Assembly: GCA_009724975.1 (NCBI GenBank) | Contig: SRXB01000165.1 | Span: 1 to 5,089 of the forward strand | DNA length: 5,089 nt | From: a bacterium | GTDB taxonomy: Bacteria > Desulfobacterota > Deferrisomatia > Deferrisomatales > BM512 | Direction of reading: 5' to 3' | Shown: in pieces, positions 1 to 5,089 of the stretch | Layout of the letters: every line of letters begins with the position of its first letter | Numbering within the stretch: the stretch's first letter is position 1 | Program-made: the position numbers and the translations under genes | Notes under the pieces: generated by a model | Told to the model about the DNA's origin: nothing | The model's database searches: none | Seen by the model: the letters and a program-made list of their open reading frames with translations, nothing else

Positions 1-351
1 GGCGCGGGCATAATACGCTACCACATGGAGATACGGGGGCTGGGCATCCTCAACATCAAAGACCTCTTCGGCGTCACCTCCATCTGCGACGAACACGAGA
101 TAGACCTTGTCATCGACCTCATACCCTGGGCCGAATCGCAGGACCACGACCGCCTCGGCATGGATGACAAAGTCTTCTCCATACTCACCGTGGAGGTCCC
201 GCACCTTCGCATACCGGTGGCGGCGGGCCGCAACATGGCCTCGGTAATAGAGGTAGCCGCAAGAAACCACCTTTTGAAGAAAATGGGGGTCAACAGCGCG
301 GTGAAATTCGCCGAGACCCTTGAAAGCAAGCTCAAGGAGGGCAAAAACTGA
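1..351 (+). CDS. hprK: HPr kinase/phosphorylase, C-terminal part (5' end outside window)
   Basis: Bifunctional enzyme that phosphorylates HPr on its regulatory serine and removes that phosphate again; cytoplasmic. The reading frame is open from base 1 and stops with TGA at 349-351, giving 116 residues, roughly the last third of a family that is usually a little over 300 residues. The family signature MEIRGLGILNI lies at fragment residues 9-19, DRLGM at 50-54 carries the conserved arginine region, and PVAAGRN (72-78) followed by VIEVAARN (82-89) is the K-loop and following helix typical of HprK/P. The Walker A loop and the N-terminal domain must lie upstream of the window. The ATG at 25 is an internal methionine, not a start. 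The partner HPr, with an intact target serine, is encoded further down the same operon. A strong Shine-Dalgarno for the next gene lies inside the last codons. Family assignment is close to certain; activity cannot be judged without the P-loop. Confidence 0.96.
   Translation, partial: GAGIIRYHMEIRGLGILNIKDLFGVTSICDEHEIDLVIDLIPWAESQDHDRLGMDDKVFSILTVEVPHLRIPVAAGRNMASVIEVAARNHLLKKMGVNSAVKFAETLESKLKEGKN
334..340 (+). promoter_or_regulatory. Shine-Dalgarno sequence for rapZ
   Basis: AAGGAGG, a near-perfect ribosome binding site, inside the end of hprK. It lies 16 bases before the GTG at 357, which is long, but only 7 bases before an in-frame CTG at 348 whose CTGA overlaps the hprK stop. It therefore bears on which rapZ start is used. 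Confidence 0.7.
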
Positions 352-356
352 ACTTC

Positions 357-1220
357 GTGCGCTTCGTGGTCGTCACGGGCATGGCGGGGTCGGGAAAGAC
401 AGCCGCCCTCAAGGCCCTTGAAGACCTTGGATTCTTCTGCATAGACAACCTTCCCGTGGCCCTCTTGCCAAAGCTCGCGGAACTCTCCCTCTTTTCGCGC
501 GAGATGGTGACGAAGGTAGCCGTGGGCATGGACCTTCGCGAGCGCAGCTTCGTCGAAAGCTTCAAATCCGCCTTTGAGGAATTGGACTCCCTCGGCACCC
601 GCGTCGAGATGGTCTTTCTCGATTCCGGCGACGAAATTTTGCTAAACCGCTTCAACGAAACGAGGCGAAGGCACCCGCTGGCCAAAGACCACGGAACCGT
701 CTACGAAGGCATAGTGCTGGAGAGAAAGCTCCTTGAGCCTATAAAAGAGCACGCCGACATAACGATAGACACCTCCAGCATGAGCGTCCACGAGCTGAAA
801 AGAACCCTTTGGGACTACTTCAAGCGCGAAGCCGAAGAAAAGACGATGCAGATAACCTTCATCAGCTTCGGTTTTAGAAACGGCTTTCCCCGCGACGTAA
901 ACCTCCTCTTCGACGCTCGCTTTTTGCCCAACCCCTACTTCATCTCCGAACTGAAGTCCTTCAACGGGACCGACCCCCGCGTCTTCAAGTTCGTCTTCTC
1001 CACGCCGGAAGCCGAAGAATCCTTCCAGAAGCTCAGAGACCTCATCTCCTACCTGATTCCACAGTACCAGCGGGAGGGCAAGGCCTACCTAACCGTCGCG
1101 GTCGGCTGCACCGGAGGCAAACACCGGTCGGTGGCCTTTGTGGAAAGGCTGGCCGACGAGCTTTCCGAAGGACGCAAAATAAGAATCGTCCACCGCGACA
1201 TGTCCGGCCATGACAGATAA
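357..1220 (+). CDS. rapZ: RapZ/YvcJ family nucleotide-binding protein (RNase adapter family)
   Basis: Member of the RapZ (YvcJ/YhbJ) family. In E. coli RapZ binds glucosamine-6-phosphate and directs RNase E to the small RNA GlmZ, thereby controlling glucosamine-6-phosphate synthase; in other phyla the role is less clear. The protein has 287 residues, the normal full length. The P-loop GMAGSGKT is at residues 8-15, LEDLGFFCIDNLPV at 21-34, and the Walker B-like segment VFLDSGDEILLNRFNETRRR at 86-105. The C-terminal domain carries SFGFRNGFPRD (170-180), FLPNPYF (189-195) and GCTGGKHRSV (250-259), the most conserved part of the family. The P-loop reads MAGSGKT where many members have LSGSGKS, a mild variation. 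GTG at 357 gives the family-like N-terminus MRFVVVTG, but the ribosome binding site is better spaced for CTG at 348. The 3' end overlaps the EIIA gene by 11 bases. Family is certain; the target in this organism is unknown. Confidence 0.95.
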   Translation: MRFVVVTGMAGSGKTAALKALEDLGFFCIDNLPVALLPKLAELSLFSREMVTKVAVGMDLRERSFVESFKSAFEELDSLGTRVEMVFLDSGDEILLNRFNETRRRHPLAKDHGTVYEGIVLERKLLEPIKEHADITIDTSSMSVHELKRTLWDYFKREAEEKTMQITFISFGFRNGFPRDVNLLFDARFLPNPYFISELKSFNGTDPRVFKFVFSTPEAEESFQKLRDLISYLIPQYQREGKAYLTVAVGCTGGKHRSVAFVERLADELSEGRKIRIVHRDMSGHDR

Positions 1221-1644
1221 AGCCAAAACCATAGGAATGGTCATCGCAACCCATCGCTCCATGGGCGCGGAGATGCTTTTGGCCGCCAGCGGCATTGTGG
1301 GCGATATAGAAAACGCCACCGCCATCTCCATCCACTACGGCAAATCTCCCGACGAGGCCCGCGACGCCCTCATAAGGGCTGTCGATTCGGTGGAATCCGG
1401 CGCGGGGGTGATGATTTTTACCGACATGTTCGGCGGCACGCCCACGAATATCTCGTTATCTTTAATAGGCGAGAAGAATATCGAAGTAGTTACCGGAGTG
1501 AGCCTGCCGATGATAATAAAGGCCCACTCGGCGCGCAAAACCATGGAACTTTCCGCCCTGGCCGCCTTTATCAGGGATTACGGCGCAAAAAACATCATAG
1601 TCGCCGGCGAACTTTTCAAGTGTTCTTTAAAGGACAAAAACTAA
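1210..1644 (+). CDS. PTS mannose-family EIIA component
   Basis: Cytoplasmic phosphocarrier that takes phosphate from HPr and passes it to EIIB. It has 144 residues, the size of a stand-alone EIIA-Man domain; it is not fused to EIIB as in E. coli ManX. The active-site histidine is His15 in VIATHRSMGAEML. The FTDMFGGTPTNIS block (70-82) and VVTGVSLPMIIKA (93-105) are the standard conserved core of the domain. The ATG at 1210 lies inside the end of rapZ (11-base overlap) and has no clear Shine-Dalgarno of its own, so translation is probably coupled to rapZ. A patch at about 1445-1500 is more AT-rich than its surroundings, but the reading frame and conserved motifs run straight through it. In many Deltaproteobacteria an EIIA of this type is thought to serve regulation only; here the matching EIIB, EIIC and EIID follow, so a transport role is likely. 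Confidence 0.95.
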   Translation: MTDKAKTIGMVIATHRSMGAEMLLAASGIVGDIENATAISIHYGKSPDEARDALIRAVDSVESGAGVMIFTDMFGGTPTNISLSLIGEKNIEVVTGVSLPMIIKAHSARKTMELSALAAFIRDYGAKNIIVAGELFKCSLKDKN

Positions 1645-1650
1645 AAGGAG
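1643..1650 (+). promoter_or_regulatory. Shine-Dalgarno sequence for EIIB
   Basis: AAAAGGAG starts within the EIIA stop codon, and the AGGAG core lies 12 bases before the EIIB ATG at 1663. The 18-base gap 1645-1662 is the longest non-coding stretch in the window and holds nothing else recognisable. Confidence 0.6.
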
Positions 1651-1662
1651 CCAAACCGCCCC

Positions 1663-2145
1663 ATGCCCCTTCTCTGCGCCAGGGTTGACAACCGGCTGGT
1701 CCACGGCCAGGTTTTGGAAGGGTGGGTTCCTGGACTGGGGATAGACCTTGTCGTCGTGGCCGACGAGGCGCTTTGCTCCGACGACTTTCAGAAAGCCGTC
1801 TTTGAAGCGATGGGCGCGGGATGGCCGGAGATAGAGATCGTGCCTCCCTACCGCGCGGCGACGGTTATCTCTTCGAATCCCGGGCGAAACGTCATGCTCC
1901 TCTTTCGCGACCTCGCCTCCGCGGTCCTCGCCATGGAGTCGGGGCTGTCGCTGGCCTTCCTGAATCTGGGCAACATCCACTTCTCCGAGGGCAGCCTTAA
2001 AATCACCGACAGCGTCTATGTCGACCGCTCCGGCGTGGCCAGCCTCTGCCGCCTTCTTAAGGCCGGAGTGAAGGTGGAGGCGCGCACCTTGCCTGCGGAG
2101 ACGCCCGTGGCCGTCAACTCGGCCCTCCTTGCGGGGTACTGCTGA
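1663..2145 (+). CDS. PTS mannose/sorbose-family EIIB component
   Basis: Cytoplasmic phosphocarrier that receives phosphate from EIIA and transfers it to the sugar at the EIIC/EIID permease. It has 160 residues, the usual size for a free EIIB of the mannose/sorbose family. The phosphorylated histidine is His14 in RVDNRLVHGQVLEGW (7-21), matching the family pattern R(I/V)D-RL-HGQV. LNLGNIHFSEG (100-110) is the second diagnostic block of the family, followed by the usual D-S-V-Y/F segment near 116-119. The frame ends with TGA sharing its last base with the ATG of EIIC (TGATG), a classic translational coupling junction. No truncation or missing key residue is seen. Sugar specificity cannot be read from this subunit alone; mannose, glucose, fructose, sorbose, N-acetylgalactosamine and related sugars are all handled by this family. 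Confidence 0.95.
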   Translation: MPLLCARVDNRLVHGQVLEGWVPGLGIDLVVVADEALCSDDFQKAVFEAMGAGWPEIEIVPPYRAATVISSNPGRNVMLLFRDLASAVLAMESGLSLAFLNLGNIHFSEGSLKITDSVYVDRSGVASLCRLLKAGVKVEARTLPAETPVAVNSALLAGYC

Positions 2146-2849
2146 TGGAAGGGCGGGATTTTCTCCTCCTTGGCATGGCGGGCGGGCTCCTCGGGGCCGA
2201 CAGAACCGCTTTTTTGCAATCCCTTGCAAGCAGGCCCATAGTCGCCGCCCCTCTGGCGGGAATTATCGCACACGATCTGGCCGCGGGCCTTTGGTGCGGA
2301 ATTCTCCTTGAACTTTTATGGCTCATGAGGTTGCCGGTCGGCGGATTCATTCCGCCCGACGACACCCTCTCCGCCATCTGCGCCGTACTTTTCGCCTCCG
2401 CCCTTCGCGAATCCGGCGCGGCTGGGCTTGCCGACGCCTGCGCGCTGGGTGCGCTCTTCTCCTTGCCGCTCGGCTACTTCGGAAGAAATGCCGACCTGGC
2501 CGTGAGGAGGAGAAACGGCAAGGCCTACGCCCTGGCCATCAGGGAGTCGGGCGAGGGGCGGGTTGTGCGCGTGGGCAAGAGCCACCTTTCGGGCGCGGCG
2601 CTCTTTTTCGCCTCTGGTTTCTGCCTTGCCCTCTTCCTCGGATTTTCATCGCGTCATCTTGGACTTTTCATGGGGTCCCTCTCCCCTCGGGCCGCCCCTG
2701 GCGTCTTCGGGCCCATAATCTTCTCAGCCGTCCTCCTTTGCGCTGCTGGCGCGTTTCTTTCGGGCCTCAACGCCAGAAGGGGCCTTGGCCTTTTCGCCGC
2801 CTCCTCGGCAATAGCGGCGCTCGCCGCCTTCATGACGGGAGCGCATTGA
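2145..2849 (+). CDS. PTS mannose-family EIIC membrane component
   Basis: Integral membrane subunit that forms the sugar-translocating permease together with EIID. It has 234 residues, shorter than E. coli ManY (about 266). Conserved EIIC-Man features are GLLGADRTAFLQSLASRP (14-31), then PLAGIIAHDLAAGLWCGILLELLWL (36-60) with its conserved glutamate, and LPVGGFIPPDDTL (63-75). Hydrophobic segments lie at roughly 5-18, 33-60, 76-112, 147-168, 186-208 and 213-230. A charged, arginine- and lysine-rich stretch at about 113-146 is probably the cytoplasmic loop. The start ATG shares a base with the EIIB stop (TGATG), and the stop shares a base with the EIID start in the same way, so the three genes are probably made in fixed proportion. 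Another frame is open across much of this gene because of the GC-rich composition, but it has no family match; this frame carries the EIIC motifs. Confidence 0.92.
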   Translation: MEGRDFLLLGMAGGLLGADRTAFLQSLASRPIVAAPLAGIIAHDLAAGLWCGILLELLWLMRLPVGGFIPPDDTLSAICAVLFASALRESGAAGLADACALGALFSLPLGYFGRNADLAVRRRNGKAYALAIRESGEGRVVRVGKSHLSGAALFFASGFCLALFLGFSSRHLGLFMGSLSPRAAPGVFGPIIFSAVLLCAAGAFLSGLNARRGLGLFAASSAIAALAAFMTGAH

Positions 2850-3574
2850 TGGGAAGGGTTGTGGAGGCCAAGGTTTTTTTGCGCAGCTTCTTCATCCAGT
2901 CCTCATGGAACTTCGAGGGGATGCAGGCGATGGGCTTTCTCTGGGCGCTGGAGCCGGTCCTGGACGAGCGCTACGGCGACTCCGGCGAAGAGCGGGCCAA
3001 GGCCGCGAGGCGCTACCTGGATCCGCTCAACACCCACCCCTTTTTCGCTCCGGCCCTTTTGGGAATCGCCGTGAACCTTGAGCGGAGGGGCGAGGGGGCT
3101 AGGGCCGCCGCCATAATGAAAAGCGCAATGGGGCCCTTCGGCGGAACGGGAGATTCCTTTTTCTGGGGCGGCGTTAAGCCTTTTTTATGCCTCATCGCCG
3201 TAATGGCGCTATTCTTCGGCTTTACGGCGGCTCCAGCGGCGCTTGTGGCCCTCTGGCTTGCCTTTACCGTAGCGTTTAGGTGGTACGCCTTCTCTTTGGG
3301 GTGCGAAAGGGGCGAGGAGGGGGCAAAGGCCCTCCTCTCAAAGGGATTTTTAAGGATGACGAGGTGGCTCAAGGGAGCGGCGGCTTGCCTGGCGGCCATT
3401 TTCGTGGTGGCCTTCGCCGTGAAAACCTTTCCGGCGCACTCGAAAATGCCCCTCTACTCCCTTGGCGCCAGCGCCTTCGTCCTCTTTGTCGCCTACGCGG
3501 GAAAGAGGCGTATTAATCCGATTCTAATACTTTACGCGGCCTCCCTGGTGGCGGCGCTTATATGGATGCGTTGA
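2849..3574 (+). CDS. PTS mannose-family EIID membrane component
   Basis: Second membrane subunit of the mannose-type permease, required with EIIC for sugar uptake. It has 241 residues, somewhat shorter than E. coli ManZ (about 280). Diagnostic segments are RSFFIQSSWNFEGMQ (12-26), the NTHPFFAP block (61-68) and MGPFGGTGDSFFWG (94-107), all standard for EIID. The N-terminal half is soluble-like, followed by hydrophobic segments at about 111-127, 129-147, 174-190, 203-217 and 224-240. The chosen start is ATG 2849, overlapping the EIIC stop by one base (TGATG), with GGGAG at 2837-2841 giving a 7-base spacing. The same frame stays open upstream to about 2318, but that part lies antiparallel in meaning to EIIC's real frame, is arginine-rich and shows no family motif, so an extended protein is not credible. 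The gene stop abuts the HPr start directly (TGAATG). Confidence 0.94.
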   Translation: MGRVVEAKVFLRSFFIQSSWNFEGMQAMGFLWALEPVLDERYGDSGEERAKAARRYLDPLNTHPFFAPALLGIAVNLERRGEGARAAAIMKSAMGPFGGTGDSFFWGGVKPFLCLIAVMALFFGFTAAPAALVALWLAFTVAFRWYAFSLGCERGEEGAKALLSKGFLRMTRWLKGAAACLAAIFVVAFAVKTFPAHSKMPLYSLGASAFVLFVAYAGKRRINPILILYAASLVAALIWMR

Positions 3575-3856
3575 ATGTCAGAAGGCGAATTGGTAAGGAA
3601 ATTCGAGATTGTAAATAAACTAGGGCTCCACGCCAGGGCGGCGGCGGCGCTGGTGAAGACCTCCCACCTGTTCTCGTCCGAGATAGAGGTCATCAAGGAC
3701 GACGTAGCGGTGAACGGCAAGTCGATAATGGGCATTTTGATGCTTGCGGCGGGCAGGGGAACCACTATAACCATCAAGGTTTCCGGACCTGACGCGCAGG
3801 CGGCGATGGACGCCGTCGGGGAGCTTATAAAAGATGGATTCGGCGAACATGACTAA
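3575..3856 (+). CDS. ptsH: Phosphocarrier protein HPr
   Basis: Small cytoplasmic phosphocarrier, 93 residues, that moves phosphate from enzyme I to EIIA. The catalytic histidine is His19 in NKLGLHARAAAALVK (14-28), equivalent to His15 of the reference proteins. Ser50 in NGKSIMGILMLAAGRG (47-62) lies 31 residues after it, exactly the spacing of His15 to Ser46, and sits in the KSIMG context recognised by HPr kinase/phosphorylase. This fits with hprK in the same operon. The protein has about four extra N-terminal residues compared with the shortest HPr proteins. The ATG immediately follows the EIID stop, with only a weak GGAT at 3564-3567 as ribosome binding site, so coupling to EIID is likely. 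Its 3' end overlaps the enzyme I gene by 8 bases. It could be named ptsH or, if it also serves a nitrogen-type PTS, ptsO/npr; the sugar permease alongside favours ptsH. Confidence 0.96.
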   Translation: MSEGELVRKFEIVNKLGLHARAAAALVKTSHLFSSEIEVIKDDVAVNGKSIMGILMLAAGRGTTITIKVSGPDAQAAMDAVGELIKDGFGEHD

Positions 3857-5089
3857 GGGCAAGGTCGTATTGCAGCGCTTCGAGCACAGCGGAATACCAG
3901 TCAGCCCGGGCATAGTCATCGGACGGGCTTTTCTGGTCGACAAAAAGAAGGTTAAGCCGCACGAGCGCTTCATCGAGCCTTCAGCGGTAGAGGAGGAGGC
4001 TTCGCGTTTCCACCGCGCCCTTGAGCAGAGCCGGGACCAGCTTCTTTCCGTCAAGAAGCACTACGAACAGAACAACATAGGCGATTACGGCTATCTTGTC
4101 GACGTAAGCCTTCTGATGCTCAAGGACAACATGCTCGTGCGGGAAACCGAGCAGTTGATCCGCGTCGAGCTTTGCGCCGCCGAGTGGGCTTTCTGGCAGG
4201 TAATACAGAAGATAAAGGCGGTTTTCTCCAACCTTGACGACGAGTATTTCCGCGACCGGCAAAACGATATAGACCACCTCGGCGAAAGGGTTCTTCGAAA
4301 CCTCGTCGGCCTTGAGATAAAGCGCCTTCAGGACGTGAAGATTGACGTGGTGGTCGTTGCCCACGACCTCTCGCCGATGGACACGGCGCAAATGGACGTG
4401 CATTACGTGAAGGCGTTCGTCACAGATCTGGGCGGCCGCACCTCGCACACCGCGATTTTGGCCCGCGCCCTCGGCATTCCGGCGGCGGTCGGCCTTGAGA
4501 ACATAACCGACACCGCCAACGGCGGCGACCTTATAATCGTAGACGGCATCTCCGGCAAGGTCATATTAAATCCCACGCCGGAGGAGGTGGCGCACTACAA
4601 TACCCGCCGCGAGCGTTACCAAAAATACATAGAGGAGTTAGACAACCAGGCCGAGAACCTGGCCGAGACAGCCGACGGAAGGCGCGTCATGGTGCGCGGC
4701 AACGTGGAGCTTGAGGACGAGCTTCGCCTCCTTTCAAAATACCGCGCCGACGGCATAGGCCTTTACCGCACCGAGTTCATGTACCTCAACCACGAGACCC
4801 TCCCGACCGAGGAGGACCACTATCGCACCTACATGAAATTCGCAGAGGCGGTCTATCCGGAAATCCTCACAATACGCACCCTTGACCTGGGGGGCGACAA
4901 GGCCGCCCATTCCCTGCCGCTGTCCGAGGAAGTCAACCCAGCGCTGGGCCTTCGCTCCATACGCCTTTGCATGAAGGAACGCGAAATATTCAAAGAGCAG
5001 CTTCGCGGCATCCTGCGCGCTTCGGTAAAGGGCAACCTGCGGGTGATGTTCCCGATGATCTCCGGCATACATGAGATTGAGGAGACCCT
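3849..5089 (+). CDS. ptsI: PTS enzyme I (PEP-protein phosphotransferase), 3' end outside window
   Basis: First enzyme of the relay: it autophosphorylates from phosphoenolpyruvate and passes the phosphate to HPr; cytoplasmic. The visible part is 413 complete codons plus two bases of a usual length near 570-590. The N-terminal HPr-binding region begins with GIPVSPGIVIGRAF (15-28). The phosphohistidine is His200 in DLGGRTSHTAILARALGIP (193-211). The linker is followed by the PEP-binding barrel with DGIGLYRTEFMY (301-312), IRTLDLGGDK (342-351) and FPMISG (401-406). There is no N-terminal GAF domain, so it is the sugar-type EI rather than the EI-Ntr (PtsP) form. The start is ATG 3849, inside the end of the HPr gene (8-base overlap), with AGATGGA at 3832-3838 as a plausible ribosome binding site. 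The missing part should hold the active-site cysteine and the end of the PEP-binding domain. ATA is used for 16 of the 28 isoleucines. Confidence 0.96.
   Translation, partial: MTKGKVVLQRFEHSGIPVSPGIVIGRAFLVDKKKVKPHERFIEPSAVEEEASRFHRALEQSRDQLLSVKKHYEQNNIGDYGYLVDVSLLMLKDNMLVRETEQLIRVELCAAEWAFWQVIQKIKAVFSNLDDEYFRDRQNDIDHLGERVLRNLVGLEIKRLQDVKIDVVVVAHDLSPMDTAQMDVHYVKAFVTDLGGRTSHTAILARALGIPAAVGLENITDTANGGDLIIVDGISGKVILNPTPEEVAHYNTRRERYQKYIEELDNQAENLAETADGRRVMVRGNVELEDELRLLSKYRADGIGLYRTEFMYLNHETLPTEEDHYRTYMKFAEAVYPEILTIRTLDLGGDKAAHSLPLSEEVNPALGLRSIRLCMKEREIFKEQLRGILRASVKGNLRVMFPMISGIHEIEET

Noticed and set aside
1440..1520. AT-richer patch inside EIIA with TTTAATA and ATAATAA strings, considered as an internal promoter or a recombination scar.
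   Set aside because: The conserved EIIA motifs continue across it without a break, and no paired -35 and -10 boxes with sensible spacing could be made out.
1645..1662. Gap between EIIA and EIIB, considered for a terminator or small RNA.
   Set aside because: Only 18 bases, without a hairpin or T-run; it is explained by the EIIB ribosome binding site.
1627..2229. A 200-codon open frame on the minus strand opposite EIIB.
   Set aside because: It mirrors the EIIB gene, has low-complexity composition typical of antisense frames in GC-rich DNA, and no recognisable domain.
2318..2848. Long open stretch in the EIID frame, upstream of its ATG and overlapping EIIC, which could be read as an N-terminal extension giving a 418-residue protein.
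   Set aside because: It is arginine-rich with no family motif, lies over the well-conserved EIIC frame, and EIID begins naturally at ATG 2849 with a good Shine-Dalgarno and the usual TGATG junction.
3620..4448. Two minus-strand open frames of about 150 codons opposite HPr and enzyme I.
   Set aside because: The plus strand is fully occupied by HPr and EI with all expected motifs; the antisense translations show no family features.

Overview
The window is a single dense gene block, entirely on the + strand. It encodes a complete phosphoenolpyruvate:sugar phosphotransferase system (PTS) together with its regulatory kinase. In order it holds: the C-terminal part of HPr kinase/phosphorylase (hprK, cut by the left edge), rapZ, the four separate subunits of a mannose-family permease (EIIA, EIIB, EIIC, EIID), HPr (ptsH), and the first 413 codons of enzyme I (ptsI, cut by the right edge). 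The genes overlap by 1 to 11 bases, abut, or are separated by at most 18 bases. There is no room for an internal terminator or a conventional promoter, so this looks like one operon with extensive translational coupling.

The DNA is GC-rich (about 60% by eye), yet ATA is the most used isoleucine codon. The combination of hprK, rapZ, an unfused EIIA-Man and ptsH/ptsI is typical of Deltaproteobacteria in the broad sense (Desulfobacterota, Desulfuromonadota and relatives), and an uncultured member of that group is the likely source. This placement is an inference from gene order and protein style, not from a marker gene.

From left to right: positions 1-351 are hprK; 357-1220 rapZ; 1210-1644 EIIA; 1663-2145 EIIB; 2145-2849 EIIC; 2849-3574 EIID; 3575-3856 HPr; 3849 to the end enzyme I. 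All recognisable phosphorylation sites are intact: EI His200, HPr His19, EIIA His15, EIIB His14, and the regulatory HPr Ser50. The expected flow is PEP to EI to HPr to EIIA to EIIB to a sugar carried in by the EIIC/EIID membrane pair. HprK would phosphorylate or dephosphorylate HPr on the serine to tune this flow.

Nothing here is a clearly new system. The points worth a second look are the full permease kept next to both regulators (many relatives are thought to keep only regulatory PTS parts), a possible link between RapZ and an amino-sugar substrate, the ambiguous rapZ start, and the ATA-rich codon use. No RNA genes, mobile elements, repeats or CRISPR arrays were seen.
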